From positions 1 through 64,000 of the forward strand of contig NZ_FUXJ01000014.1 in NCBI RefSeq assembly GCF_900167045.1: a stretch of DNA of 64,000 bases, in the 5' to 3' direction. The notes under the pieces were generated by a model. It made no database searches. It was given only the letters and a program-made list of their open reading frames with translations, and had not been told where the DNA came from. The translations under genes were made by a program, and so were the position numbers. The number at the start of each line of letters is the position of its first letter. Position 1 is the first letter of the stretch. Origin of the DNA: Legionella maceachernii (GTDB lineage Bacteria; Pseudomonadota; Gammaproteobacteria; Legionellales; Legionellaceae). Below, one piece after another: positions 16,318 through 26,057 of the stretch.

Positions 16318-18328
16318 GAAAGTCTCCAGGAGGGGTTGAGGGTAATTGATTGATGATTCTGATGGCAGTTTTGAGGTCTTTTGGGGCAAGTCCATCGTTT
16401 AATGGAAACGGAATTCTGATTTTATAAAGCTCACCACCATTGACTAAAACAAAAGCTTGTCCTTTGGGAAGGGACATGATGTCATCGACATTAACCATAG
16501 CAACAGGGGTTGTTTGTAGGCGATCTTCATTGGTAGTACTAAAATAAATCCCCTCATCACCATGTGGGGTGTCATTAACCATCGAGACTTGAGTATTTGT
16601 TATGATATCTACAGTGGGTAGAGACTTTACTAGAAGGTGAGCGGTTTCTTCATTTTTTACTCTTAGCATAATTAGGGTATTTAAATTCCCCTCTGTGACT
16701 TCCGCTTTGGCACGTGTTCCTAAAGCAACCTCTAAGTCTTGTTTGGTTTGCGCGTAGGCGGTGACCTGAAAGCCGGCACCTCCTGCTTTGTTTAAGACTT
16801 TGACGAAAGAGTCTTGGATAATTTCTGAAAGCTCATCGCAATGAAGATTAAGTCGGTAATTAGTAGGATTTTCTTTGTACAGTTTACCTGCAGTGGAGAC
16901 TAGGTCGGATAAAAATGCCTTACCAACGGCTTGCGCCACGTTGCAATTAGTTAAACTATCTAAGCCTAAATAAAAAACTTTCTTTTCTTTGATGACCCGC
17001 ATTAATTCAATTTCATTCGTCGTTTTAGGAAAAGAAAAAATGGATGAAGCGTTGCTTTTATTAATTTCCGATAGCACCGGTCCGATGCTTGCGGTAATTT
17101 TGTCATAATAGTGTTTATCCATGATGGCCGCATCGTATAAGTCGATGATAATTTGGTCTTGCAAACTTTCCATGCTTCCTGTGGCAATGGTTTTGTAGAT
17201 GTAATCTTTCAAATAATGAATGACGGCTTTAGTTCTATCCATCGGTTCTGGCGTTTTGCCGAATTTATCAATGCGGCAATTGTTATTGGCTATGACTTGC
17301 TCAATCTTCGATTGATAATCAGGAAACCGTGAAGGCATAATGCAATCCGCATAGCTCATCAGTAACTGGTCAAGGCGAGTTATGTAGAAAGCAATGGATT
17401 TGTAGGTGATGGGCTGATTCATTTCTTCAAGACAGATTGCGACGATATTGGCGTATTTCCAAGCGAACGCAGCAAATTGCTTTCCTTCCCCAACAGCCGC
17501 AATGGCATCGGTAATACGTGTTGCAACTTCACTAATCTGGTCATAGTTTTGCAAGGGATTGTAGTGTGCCGATAGTTCAGGAAAACCCAAATGCACCACT
17601 CGAAAATCATCAAGGCGATTAGCCGCCTTACAGGCAGAATACATATCACGAACGAGTTCTAAATCACCTTTGGGGTCAACCACAATGACAGCATCCCCTG
17701 AGCGAATATCTTGATTTATGAGAATACTGGCAAGTCGTGTTTTGCCGACACGTGTTGTACCAACCACAAAGGTATGGCCTGCTCGCACTTCTTGAGGGAT
17801 AAAAACAGGTTTATCTTTTCCACCTAATCCGTGTAAGTAGGGGCTACCACCAACGTGTGATGGCGGTCTAAATGGGTTGAGTTGATAAGGGGAATTCAAT
17901 CGCTTAGCTAAAAAATGGTGTTCATGATGTTGGCAAAAACTTTGAATAAACGCATAAAGCCTACCTTTTTGTAAGAAGGATTCATTTTTAATTTGCTTAA
18001 TTTGATGCAAGCGTTGCGTGTGGTGAGGCAGCCAGCGAAATCCCCTACCTAGGAAAAGCCATTTCGATGAAAGAGGAATTTGTGTGGTAGACAGGGCATA
18101 AAAGGGCATCGCCACTAAACGTCTGTGGTATCGTTTGACGCGTAAGCCCTGAAGTCCCCGCATAAAAGTTAAAAATAGAAGAATACTCGTTGTAAAATAA
18201 GCCATAGGTGGAGTTAATAAAAACAAGTGCGGCTTGCTCGCAGTAAGCAGGGCTAGAAGTCCACAAACGACACTGGTGTAAAACTCGGTAGGCTCGCGTA
18301 GAAGATTTTCTACGGGATAATCAGCCAT
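16307..18328 (-). CDS. traD: TraD-type conjugative coupling ATPase (SXT/TOL subfamily)
   Basis: The protein has 673 residues. Hydrophobic segments at about 17-57 anchor it in the inner membrane. Walker A is GTTRVGKT (190-197), a VDPKGD motif follows at about 217-222, and LHCDELSE at 495-502 provides the Walker B acidic pair. Such proteins form hexameric pumps that hand the relaxase-DNA complex to the secretion channel. In canonical PFL_46xx elements traD sits near the pilL end; here it lies near the end of the operon, three bases after the small membrane-protein gene. All motifs look intact. Confidence 0.9.
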   Translation of the reverse strand: MADYPVENLLREPTEFYTSVVCGLLALLTASKPHLFLLTPPMAYFTTSILLFLTFMRGLQGLRVKRYHRRLVAMPFYALSTTQIPLSSKWLFLGRGFRWLPHHTQRLHQIKQIKNESFLQKGRLYAFIQSFCQHHEHHFLAKRLNSPYQLNPFRPPSHVGGSPYLHGLGGKDKPVFIPQEVRAGHTFVVGTTRVGKTRLASILINQDIRSGDAVIVVDPKGDLELVRDMYSACKAANRLDDFRVVHLGFPELSAHYNPLQNYDQISEVATRITDAIAAVGEGKQFAAFAWKYANIVAICLEEMNQPITYKSIAFYITRLDQLLMSYADCIMPSRFPDYQSKIEQVIANNNCRIDKFGKTPEPMDRTKAVIHYLKDYIYKTIATGSMESLQDQIIIDLYDAAIMDKHYYDKITASIGPVLSEINKSNASSIFSFPKTTNEIELMRVIKEKKVFYLGLDSLTNCNVAQAVGKAFLSDLVSTAGKLYKENPTNYRLNLHCDELSEIIQDSFVKVLNKAGGAGFQVTAYAQTKQDLEVALGTRAKAEVTEGNLNTLIMLRVKNEETAHLLVKSLPTVDIITNTQVSMVNDTPHGDEGIYFSTTNEDRLQTTPVAMVNVDDIMSLPKGQAFVLVNGGELYKIRIPFPLNDGLAPKDLKTAIRIINQLPSTPPGDFHES

Positions 18329-18330
18329 TA

Positions 18331-18660
18331 TTATTTCCAGAAATTGAGTAGTTCATGAAGCACTACGGCAACTAAAAGATAATTGCGTGCCAACAAAATT
18401 TTTTTGATTTGTTCAGGCGTGGGAATTTCGTTAACCGCTGTGATACGCCATTGAACAGTGTATGGCCATAAGTAGTACAGAACAGCATAAATATTTGCTC
18501 GAAATAGAAGCCAGAAAACCGTTTGAGACTTTAAAAAGTGTTCTAATTGCTTAAATGGCTCATTGAGATTAATGTACTGGGAGAGAAGGACGATAAGCCA
18601 AACTAGCAGAACAATTGGAATGAACGTTACAATGAAAAAGCGCAAAAATTTAATAAACAT
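18331..18660 (-). CDS. Small inner-membrane protein between traG and traD
   Basis: I choose ATG 18660 (about 109 residues, MFIKFLRFFIVTFIPIVLLV). The longer frame from 18861 adds a charged, low-complexity stretch that looks like antisense shadow. Two or three hydrophobic helices are visible, with PEQIKKILLARNY before the last. Its stop is three bases from the traD start, so co-translation with the coupling protein is likely. I do not recognise the family. An assembly partner for TraD is inference. Confidence 0.55.
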   Translation of the reverse strand: MFIKFLRFFIVTFIPIVLLVWLIVLLSQYINLNEPFKQLEHFLKSQTVFWLLFRANIYAVLYYLWPYTVQWRITAVNEIPTPEQIKKILLARNYLLVAVVLHELLNFWK

Positions 18661-18896
18661 GGGTATTCTTCCGATGACTAAAAGGAAAATGGTGTGGGTA
18701 GTTACTAAAAAAAGCGTGTCTGTGTTTTGGCGATTGGTAATTGTTGTTTTGGAAGTAGTGATCGCTTTTGCTTCTGATGAGAGACCTAAAGCTCGGTTTG
18801 TGGCTATAAAAGCACGACGATTGCGTGAGAGTGGCTCTATAACAGGTGCTGAATGCGCCAAACATATTCGTGGTGATACATAATGTGTTTTTCATT
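18661..18896. other. Gap in the transfer operon with an ambiguous plus-strand frame
   Basis: This is the longest gap inside an otherwise tightly packed minus-strand operon. On the plus strand an ATG at 18659 opens a 74-codon frame ending RRLRESGSITGAECAKHIRGDT, which reads like plausible protein but has no clear ribosome-binding site. The minus strand is also open but less protein-like. It could be a short opposite-strand gene, a regulatory spacer or an internal promoter region; I cannot decide. Confidence 0.35.
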
Positions 18897-20462
18897 TTAG
18901 TTTCCTTTCCTTGCTATTTTTGCTCCTTGGTTTAGAACAGTTATTCCTGAATGGGCTAGTTGATCGCTTTGTTGACCTGCTTCATCAATCAAATTAATCA
19001 AACCTGCTCCTGCTTCTCCTCCAAAATGATAAGAGAGTCGAAGCAGCACCATCGGGGCAATAAAATAAAACATCACTGCCATATTGCGCATAGCAGCAAC
19101 CACATCATTATTACCAAGTGGGTCTAACACACTTCGTTCTACAAACCCAACTAAATGCCAGAGGTATTGCAAGAAAATCGTCATCATGAATAAACCACAT
19201 AAGCTACCTAAAGCTTTCGGACTATAGCCACTTAAGGAAAGAATTAAGGGAGTTAGGATGATGAGAAAGAAATAAAGAAAGGCTTGCATGACGGGTAGGG
19301 TTTGCATAATGGCCTCGCGTTTTAAAGGGGTTGAGGTCCATGATTTAGCCCATTGACCTAAATTGACTAGTCCATGTGAGAGGGCTCCAGAAACTGCACT
19401 ATTGGTATTATCCATTAAATTTCGCATGCTATGGGTCTGCAAATCTTTATTATCATTAAGAAGCATTTTGGCAACGTAATCTTCGGAAGAAAGTTGCGAA
19501 TCCCAAGCTTTGGGATGGTTTTCTTTAAAAGTACGAACTCTATCTAAGACGGCATAATAATTAAGATGCTCATCAAAAAGGCTTGCATTATTTGCAATGC
19601 TAACTAAATCATGGCGAAGTTTTGTCCACCATGCATTGCACGTGGGATACCCTTCATTAGGTAAATGCTTTGCTTCAATGTCACCTCGGTCAGAGGCGTC
19701 TTTTAAATTGTTATTGGGTGCTTCAGTAAAATTAAATCCTGTCACTGGTGAGCGTGCGTGTAGGTTGTCGTAATAAAGGGTTTGATATACTTTTGACCCC
19801 ATCCAATTTAAATCATCCTCTCCACCATAATCCTTAAGTAGTTTATCGACTTGTTCTTTATCGTGCGCTTCGCTTCCATAGCGGTTGCGTGCTTCTAAAA
19901 AACATTGACGATGAAAATTTAAGGCAGACTCACGCACTGCCATAGGTAGATAAATAGAGACTAAATCCCCCTCAATGGCTTGCAAACTATCGGTGCAACC
20001 TGTCACTTTCATTAAGCCGTAGGTAAGACTGGAAAAGTAATTTTGAAGGAGCGCAAATCCAATGGGCATTTTCACCTTCGTCGTCAAGAGATCAGCAAAG
20101 GCTTCATCATAAGTAGTGCCGGAATTTTTAAGCGTTGAGGCTTTAATTTCCCCTGTATTTTTGGTCATTTCACAAAGCGGCTTAAAATTCAGTGCCTGTG
20201 CTTCAAGGGGAACACACGGATAAACAAAAAAAGCACAAATTAAAAAGGTGATTGTTAACTCATATAAAAAATTATTTAAAGCATATTCAGCGGCATGATG
20301 AGCTGAGGCAGTGGGGGCTAAGGCGTGCTTTAAAAAACGATAAGCAACCATCAAAAAGCCTAAGTAAAGAAGACCTGTTTGCCATAAAGCATTAAACAGG
20401 ATGTTATAGTATTGCCAACCTAAATAGGTGGTATAAAGCGAAAGTGGGCTAAATACAACCAT
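18897..20462 (-). CDS. TraG-N-like mating-pair protein
   Basis: The protein has 521 residues. N-terminal hydrophobic segments (about 10-45 and 68-90) are followed by a large soluble, presumably periplasmic, region with several cysteines. Four clustered membrane helices near 370-470 come next, then a short cytosolic tail. This layout matches the TraG N-terminal family (PF07916) of conjugative systems, inner-membrane proteins needed for pilus assembly or mating-pair stabilisation. It starts four bases after the PFL_4711-like gene, so it is part of the same operon. Confidence 0.78.
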   Translation of the reverse strand: MVVFSPLSLYTTYLGWQYYNILFNALWQTGLLYLGFLMVAYRFLKHALAPTASAHHAAEYALNNFLYELTITFLICAFFVYPCVPLEAQALNFKPLCEMTKNTGEIKASTLKNSGTTYDEAFADLLTTKVKMPIGFALLQNYFSSLTYGLMKVTGCTDSLQAIEGDLVSIYLPMAVRESALNFHRQCFLEARNRYGSEAHDKEQVDKLLKDYGGEDDLNWMGSKVYQTLYYDNLHARSPVTGFNFTEAPNNNLKDASDRGDIEAKHLPNEGYPTCNAWWTKLRHDLVSIANNASLFDEHLNYYAVLDRVRTFKENHPKAWDSQLSSEDYVAKMLLNDNKDLQTHSMRNLMDNTNSAVSGALSHGLVNLGQWAKSWTSTPLKREAIMQTLPVMQAFLYFFLIILTPLILSLSGYSPKALGSLCGLFMMTIFLQYLWHLVGFVERSVLDPLGNNDVVAAMRNMAVMFYFIAPMVLLRLSYHFGGEAGAGLINLIDEAGQQSDQLAHSGITVLNQGAKIARKGN

Positions 20463-20466
20463 GGTA

Positions 20467-21855
20467 TTAGGCTCCGTTCGCGTTGGGTTTTACATAAATT
20501 GCGCCATTTTTCACAGGCACTTGGACTGTTGTCTCATTCGGTTGTGCTCTATCAATGGCCTGCTTTTTCATGTCCATGATGAGCTTTAAAGTATCAGTAA
20601 GCATTTTCTTTCTTACCTCACTTTCAAAACTTAACGAGTGAACTTCTTCATCTAATTTTTTAAGCGCAAAATGCACCATGCCAAGAGCAGGTTTTAAATT
20701 TTGTACTTCTTGAACTTGGCCGCCTGCTTGTAAGATTTTGCGCATCATTAATGCTTTGTCGAGCATATTTTGCACGGCAACTTCTTCTGCGAGTTTGGAG
20801 ACCGTGAGGATTTGTTCTTCACGCTCCATATGCTGAAGGGTGGTGATGATTTCATCGGTCACCATGAGATTTGAAGCGCTCACTGGTTTTAACTTTTCTT
20901 CGGTTAGCGGCCATTGTTTATCGACTAATTGCCAAAGGGCTTTAGCGACATTTTGGGTGCAGGTATTGGAGCTATCACAGCTTTGGAGTAGGGCTGATAA
21001 ACCAATACCGGCTTTGGTATCGTGATTGCTAGATTTCGTACTCTCATCGTTGGCACTGACATGAATATCACCTAACACTTTGACTGCCCAATCGGCAGCG
21101 ATGAGGGGTGAGGCCCAAGTTTGAGTCATTGGCGTCTGTGCATCGGATGGTTGTTCATTATTTAAAGGTGCACGCTGTAGTAGCACGTTGTAGCCTGCAA
21201 TCACCACATCATTGATGACTCTAATCGGACGCTGGTATTTTCCACCTGCATTACCCTGGTGGTGGCCTATCCAAGGTAGCCCATACTCATCGCGTTTTTG
21301 TGCCAGAGTCTTTGACACCTGCATGACATCCACGTTACTCGTTTTAGCTCGTTTTGCCGCGTCAAGCCAGCCTTGGCTATCGGAGACAGAAAGCATGTTT
21401 TCAATTGGCGATTGGCCAGCTTCTAACGCTAATTTCACATCCTGGCAATCTTTAACCCGCACGGTAAATTCATTCATAGCCGCTGCTGCGGTGTTTTGTA
21501 AAACGTTATAAAGCCCCGGCATGGATTGCTGCAGCTTATAGAGGGGATAGCCAATGACTGAGCCTTTCAAATTCTCAATAATGCCGCCAGGGATGTTAAC
21601 CACAGAGGATTTTAAATCTTGAAAAGTATTGCTGATTGATACCACGGGATTAAAGCCATTGCAGCTAAACCCTAATCGACTATCGACATTACCACCAATC
21701 GTAATGGTTTGGTCTTTGTTGATAGGAGGAATGTACAAATTGGAGGTGCCACCTAATTTGTAGTAATAATCGGATTGATTGGGTAGAAAGGAACCTGCTA
21801 ATAGTGCTGGAGAAAAAGCATTGATAAGCATTAAGGAGAAGTAAATTTTTTTCAT
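20467..21855 (-). CDS. PFL_4711-family conjugative element protein (TIGR03755-like)
   Basis: The protein has 462 residues with a Sec-type signal peptide (MKKIYFSLMLINAFSPALLA). The mature start has YYKLGG and RLGFSCNGFNP, then GGIIENLKGSVIGYPLYKLQQ and an MNEFTVRVKDC segment. A long central region includes KDCQDV and KTLAQKRDEYGLPWIG. This pattern and the position directly after the PFL_4710-like gene fit the PFL_4711 family, a periplasmic component that takes the place of TraN/TraU-type proteins in F-like systems. The exact role is unknown. Confidence 0.8.
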   Translation of the reverse strand: MKKIYFSLMLINAFSPALLAGSFLPNQSDYYYKLGGTSNLYIPPINKDQTITIGGNVDSRLGFSCNGFNPVVSISNTFQDLKSSVVNIPGGIIENLKGSVIGYPLYKLQQSMPGLYNVLQNTAAAAMNEFTVRVKDCQDVKLALEAGQSPIENMLSVSDSQGWLDAAKRAKTSNVDVMQVSKTLAQKRDEYGLPWIGHHQGNAGGKYQRPIRVINDVVIAGYNVLLQRAPLNNEQPSDAQTPMTQTWASPLIAADWAVKVLGDIHVSANDESTKSSNHDTKAGIGLSALLQSCDSSNTCTQNVAKALWQLVDKQWPLTEEKLKPVSASNLMVTDEIITTLQHMEREEQILTVSKLAEEVAVQNMLDKALMMRKILQAGGQVQEVQNLKPALGMVHFALKKLDEEVHSLSFESEVRKKMLTDTLKLIMDMKKQAIDRAQPNETTVQVPVKNGAIYVKPNANGA

Positions 21856-21866
21856 GAGCGTTTCTC

Positions 21867-22871
21867 TTAGCGTTTTTGAGGACGACTGACTTTCGGAAAA
21901 GATAAGGGCAATATTAATTTGCCCTCATGTTGAACACAGCCACGGTATTTTCGCCAGACCACAAAGATATAATTGCCATTACCGAGTAGTTCATCTGTAA
22001 TGCCTTCATCGTCAGCAGCAAAAGAGATGTTGCGATTTTTAGGATAAACTTCCTGCCAAATGACTTGTTTTTGTTGAGGGTCAAAAATGACATTGGCTAC
22101 TACGCAATTTTTCCCGCAGGAATTCTTTGTACTTTGGGTGACATGGAGACTATTTTTATTGGTCACGATATCAGCAGCATGCAACGCCGCCACAACGGAT
22201 GCGCGAAAGCGTGATGGATTGGATATCTGCATGATACGTGGGATTTCATTTCCCCACACTTGACCTTGTTTGCCGATCGTATGATTGATTAAGAGCTGTG
22301 GGTGAGTAGCCATGTAGGCAATTTCGGCGATTTCGGTACGATCTGAAATGGCATCAGCTTCACTTAAATAGTAAGGAAAGCCAAATTGTGTTTCAGGCTT
22401 ATGCGACACCTCAGGAAGCCGATAAAACCCAGCAGGGCTCCCAATCACATTCACCACTCGTGTTCTTGCCTCATTGGTGTGCATTGTACTTATCTGCGCA
22501 CTTGTATCACCGAAAGCTAAAGGAAACCCTGTGGCGAGTTGATACGTTTTTTGATAAAGAGCAATCGACGCTGGGTTTTCATAAAGCGCTTTCGCCTCAA
22601 TCCATGGGTTTGATTCAGGATGATTGGCTACAGTAACAATTAAATCCGGTATAAATTGCTCTACAGCTGGAACTTCAATTAATTGAGGCGCAGGTTTTGT
22701 GACGGCCCAGGTGCAGCTGCCGATGATTTTATAATGGCTATTCTTAACTGTTTTGCTTAACACCTTAGTGGCAATGCCAAGCGTACTGATAGGATTGCGA
22801 GGGTTAATGCTTTCTTGGGCATGAACGCAAACGCAAATCAGTAGGCTTGCAGAAATTAACCTAGTCTTCAT
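21867..22871 (-). CDS. PFL_4710-family periplasmic conjugation protein (TIGR03756-like)
   Basis: The start at ATG 22871 gives a clean signal peptide (MKTRLISASLLICVCVHA) and has GAGGGC upstream. It overlaps the stop of the TraC-type ATPase gene by 11 bases, which suggests translational coupling. The mature protein contains a GSCTWAV segment, an N-terminal half ending in RVVNVIGSPAG, and paired cysteines later (CGKNC). Gene order and these features fit the PFL_4710 family, the TraU-like periplasmic protein of these systems. The smaller PFL_4709-type gene usually found beside it was not seen. Confidence 0.8.
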   Translation of the reverse strand: MKTRLISASLLICVCVHAQESINPRNPISTLGIATKVLSKTVKNSHYKIIGSCTWAVTKPAPQLIEVPAVEQFIPDLIVTVANHPESNPWIEAKALYENPASIALYQKTYQLATGFPLAFGDTSAQISTMHTNEARTRVVNVIGSPAGFYRLPEVSHKPETQFGFPYYLSEADAISDRTEIAEIAYMATHPQLLINHTIGKQGQVWGNEIPRIMQISNPSRFRASVVAALHAADIVTNKNSLHVTQSTKNSCGKNCVVANVIFDPQQKQVIWQEVYPKNRNISFAADDEGITDELLGNGNYIFVVWRKYRGCVQHEGKLILPLSFPKVSRPQKR

Positions 22872-25659
22872 AAAAAGCCCTCGCATCAATAGCCTGCTGC
22901 GGTTTGTTTTCCAAGCGTTCGGCAAGAAGTTCAGCTGCTTTCAGGACATCGTGATCTTTCTCCAGCTGATTACGTTCAGCTTTTTCTGTTTTCTCATTCA
23001 TGAGTAAGGCTAATAAGTAACGCGGTGGAATGACGCGAAATAAACCTTGGTAGCGTGAACCCAACAACACCGCCTCGGCATAAAGGCCTTTTGGGGAGTC
23101 AATATCACGGATTAAGGCTTCTTCTTGTGGGCTTAGCTGCTTAAAGCGCTTTACATCACTGATTTCTTTCTCATCAAGACCTAATAAAATCCATGTTTCA
23201 ATGAGGGATAAAATTTTTGTGGCTTTTTCTGAATTCATGTCATTAACATTTTGCGTGATGGCCACTAACCAAAGCCCTAATTTTCTCGCTACTTTGGCAA
23301 TTAGTAAGCAACTGGTTACCACACTAGGAATTTGAAATTGCAAATGCGATTCATCAATGAATAAAAAGGTAGGACGATTATCGTTTTGGGTGGCTTCCGC
23401 TATCGCTAAAATACGGGGAAGTAGAGAGACCATTACTAACGCAAGCTTACCTGGGTCGTCCTTAATTGCTGAAATGTCGATATGAAAAATATCGAAATCA
23501 TCGAGAGGCTCTGTGGGCACATTAAAAAAACGTGCCTTGCTGCTGTTAATCACATAGCTTTTTAAACGGTCATGAAAATCTAAAAGACGGTCTTTTTTAC
23601 GCGGGACCGTTTCGCGATTTAACCGGCGCGCAAAGGCAAGCACGACATGCTCTGTGAGCATTTGCGGCACGTTTTCCTTAAACGAGGTTAAAATGGCATC
23701 GTTTAACACTTCAATAAGCAGTGTTTCATCAGCAAGAGTAAATTGTTCTTCTTCCAATACGTTCGCTTCGGTAATCATGGTACGAAGTGCAAGGGCTAAT
23801 TCAGCAAGATAATTGCGTGAGCTGTCATTGCAAGCGAGTTCAGCAGGATTTGCTTTTTCGGCGAGTCCTGATTGTAGTTCCATCATTTTTTTAGCAAGCG
23901 AGTTGGCTTCTTCTTCCGTTAGTTGCTCAGAAATTTCTGGAATGGCTTTATAGGCTTCACAGAAAGGATTTAAAGGAACGGCTTCCTCTTTTTTGTTACT
24001 TAAGAGTAATTGCTTAGTTTTTTTGCCATAAGCTTTCGCATGAATTAGCATGCGATCAAAAGAATTACCCATTTCAAAAAGCACAATACGAGCATCCTTT
24101 ATTGCCATGAGCGAATTAATCATCCAGCCCGTGGCAACAGATTTGCCCCCGCCGGAATTAGCAAATAAGGCAAGATGAGAGTTTTGCGTGATAAAATCAG
24201 GATGAAGCACATCAAAGAGCACTGGCTCACCTAGACGATTAAAAAAGGTAAAACAGGGCAAATGTTTTGCCCCTTGGTTGCGGCCATAGACGGGTAAAAG
24301 GGCTGCCAGCTCAGAGGCGTACATTAAGCGGTCAAAGCGAAGGTGGGCTCGTGCAAACTGAGGAATAAAGTTAAATGGCAGTGCATTTAAATAGCTGTTT
24401 AAGGGGTGTAAATCGTAAGTTGAAGCGATTAGCGGCATTTTCGCCTCATTAAACAAGTCTTTTAATTCTTTTTCCATGCGATTAGCCTCACCTTCAGAAT
24501 CGGCACGATAAAAAACCGCTTGATTGACCCAAAACAAGCGATTACCTATCGCTAATTCATCGCGTGCCGATTTAATGTCATTTTTGACTTGCTGCGGTTT
24601 TAAACTTGTGCCGACAATGCCTTTTTCTAATCGTCTTAGATGAGCATCAAGGCTTAAGTCATCACTAAACACCACCTGTAGGGTGTAAATTGCACCTTCA
24701 GGCAGTTTATCGATGAGTGCATAGCGGTGTTTGGGATTTGCTTGTGGTTTTTCTCGAGAAAACAAGCCAATTTCCGGAGCTTCCCTTAATCCATCCACAT
24801 AGAGAATTCGATGATGAAGCCCATCAAAGAGAAACCCTTGTGCCTTGCTTTGAGCTTGTGTAAAAAAGACCGATTGACTTAAATTAAAATTGGCAGCGCG
24901 CTTAGCTTTTGGATAAGGAAATTGATGCAATAACGCATCCACATCACCTCCAGTGAGGGCGGGTTTAGGATTAAACCAGCGCACCCACCAGTAGTAATAA
25001 TCCTTACCCGCTAAGCGCTTAAGCTCAAGGCCAGGCGATTTTAATTTACTTTCAATTTGGGTTAAAACTTCTTGATGTTCGATAAGGGCTTGTTCGCGCG
25101 AAGGCTTTGCACTGCGATAAAGTCGATAAAACAACACGCGTACGCGCCGTCTTCTACCCCGGTATGGAGAATCTGTTTTAGGGTCGATAAATAGACCTTT
25201 TGGGCGGGTCATTTTATAAAATAAATCGTTAAGCCTTTTTAAATAATCTTGCGTAAATGACGTTTCAGCAATTGCAGGTTCGATTGTCCGCTTAATGTGG
25301 TGCAATACGGGTTTTAAGCTGTAGTCATCATTGACATAGATCTGCATTATCCACGGGTCTTCTTTTTCTAAAGGTACTACGGAGGTAAATGTTTCCTTAA
25401 TTTTTTGAAAGAGGGCACTTAAATATTCAGGGGAAGCTGCTTCTGTAGGAATACTGGCCAGTTCAAACCCTGAGCCCACACTAAGTCCATCGTTTAATAA
25501 AAACACATTGGTTTTATCGCAAAAATCGACAATAGCAAGGTGGTCAGGTAAGGAAAGCGTCATGTCTTGATAGCGTGCTTTTACTGCTTTTTCTGAAACG
25601 GCTTTGGGATTGGTTTCTCCCATAAGCCAATTGCCTAATTGTAAAATGCGCTGTTTCAT
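22861..25659 (-). CDS. traC: TraC/VirB4-type conjugative transfer ATPase (PFL_4706 family)
   Basis: The protein has 932 residues. Walker A is NSGGGKSVATG, with Lys506 and Ser507; Walker B is FLFIDESH at 765-772. A QNVNDM helix and a C-terminal ILLGLDEKE segment follow, typical of VirB4-class ATPases. The N-terminal 450 residues are the family's non-ATPase domain, with a basic RGRRRRVRVLFYR stretch near 168-180. It powers pilus assembly and substrate transfer at the cytoplasmic face of the inner membrane. It starts eight bases after the lipoprotein gene. Confidence 0.92.
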   Translation of the reverse strand: MKQRILQLGNWLMGETNPKAVSEKAVKARYQDMTLSLPDHLAIVDFCDKTNVFLLNDGLSVGSGFELASIPTEAASPEYLSALFQKIKETFTSVVPLEKEDPWIMQIYVNDDYSLKPVLHHIKRTIEPAIAETSFTQDYLKRLNDLFYKMTRPKGLFIDPKTDSPYRGRRRRVRVLFYRLYRSAKPSREQALIEHQEVLTQIESKLKSPGLELKRLAGKDYYYWWVRWFNPKPALTGGDVDALLHQFPYPKAKRAANFNLSQSVFFTQAQSKAQGFLFDGLHHRILYVDGLREAPEIGLFSREKPQANPKHRYALIDKLPEGAIYTLQVVFSDDLSLDAHLRRLEKGIVGTSLKPQQVKNDIKSARDELAIGNRLFWVNQAVFYRADSEGEANRMEKELKDLFNEAKMPLIASTYDLHPLNSYLNALPFNFIPQFARAHLRFDRLMYASELAALLPVYGRNQGAKHLPCFTFFNRLGEPVLFDVLHPDFITQNSHLALFANSGGGKSVATGWMINSLMAIKDARIVLFEMGNSFDRMLIHAKAYGKKTKQLLLSNKKEEAVPLNPFCEAYKAIPEISEQLTEEEANSLAKKMMELQSGLAEKANPAELACNDSSRNYLAELALALRTMITEANVLEEEQFTLADETLLIEVLNDAILTSFKENVPQMLTEHVVLAFARRLNRETVPRKKDRLLDFHDRLKSYVINSSKARFFNVPTEPLDDFDIFHIDISAIKDDPGKLALVMVSLLPRILAIAEATQNDNRPTFLFIDESHLQFQIPSVVTSCLLIAKVARKLGLWLVAITQNVNDMNSEKATKILSLIETWILLGLDEKEISDVKRFKQLSPQEEALIRDIDSPKGLYAEAVLLGSRYQGLFRVIPPRYLLALLMNEKTEKAERNQLEKDHDVLKAAELLAERLENKPQQAIDARAFYED

Positions 25660-25667
25660 GGCTGTCC

Positions 25668-26057
25668 TTAGTAAGATTCAGAAGCTAGGGCAAATTGGTT
25701 TTGCTTATAGAGAAAAAAAGCAGTGGTATAACCAGGCTTAATTAATTGTTCATCGCCAATGAGGGCTACATGCGGGAAAACATAGATTGGAATTTGCGGG
25801 TTATCTATGGGTTTAAATAATGCATTGATTTCATTGGCAGCCGTTTGCGTATAGCCGGCATAATCGACTTGCTGCAATAAAGGGTGTTTAACTGACCAAT
25901 GCTCAGTCGGCTCATTCACACTCTGTTGATAAAGTTGGCCTACCGTTAATCCCCCTTCAGGAATGGCTTGGGCTGTCACTTTTGATGAAGTGCAAGCGGT
26001 GATGAGAAAAACAGGGCTAAAGGCTAAAATCATGACTAATTTGCGGTGCTTGACCAT
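25668..26057 (-). CDS. Conjugative transfer lipoprotein (TIGR03751-like, VirB7-type)
   Basis: The protein has 129 residues. The N-terminus is a lipoprotein signal with lipobox LITAC (Cys22), so the mature protein is lipid-anchored, probably to the outer membrane. The mature part contains GGLTVGQLYQQSV and ends with IPGYTTAFFLYK-like sequence seen in the TIGR03751 family. Its start lies 41 bases inside the 3' end of the VirB10-like gene in another frame. It probably stabilises the outer-membrane core with the VirB9/VirB10-like proteins. Confidence 0.8.
   Translation of the reverse strand: MVKHRKLVMILAFSPVFLITACTSSKVTAQAIPEGGLTVGQLYQQSVNEPTEHWSVKHPLLQQVDYAGYTQTAANEINALFKPIDNPQIPIYVFPHVALIGDEQLIKPGYTTAFFLYKQNQFALASESY

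Noticed and set aside
18331-18861. Long version (176 residues) of the small membrane protein before traD
   Set aside because: The added N-terminal 67 residues are charged, low-complexity and opposite a better plus-strand frame; the inner Met starts directly at the membrane helix.
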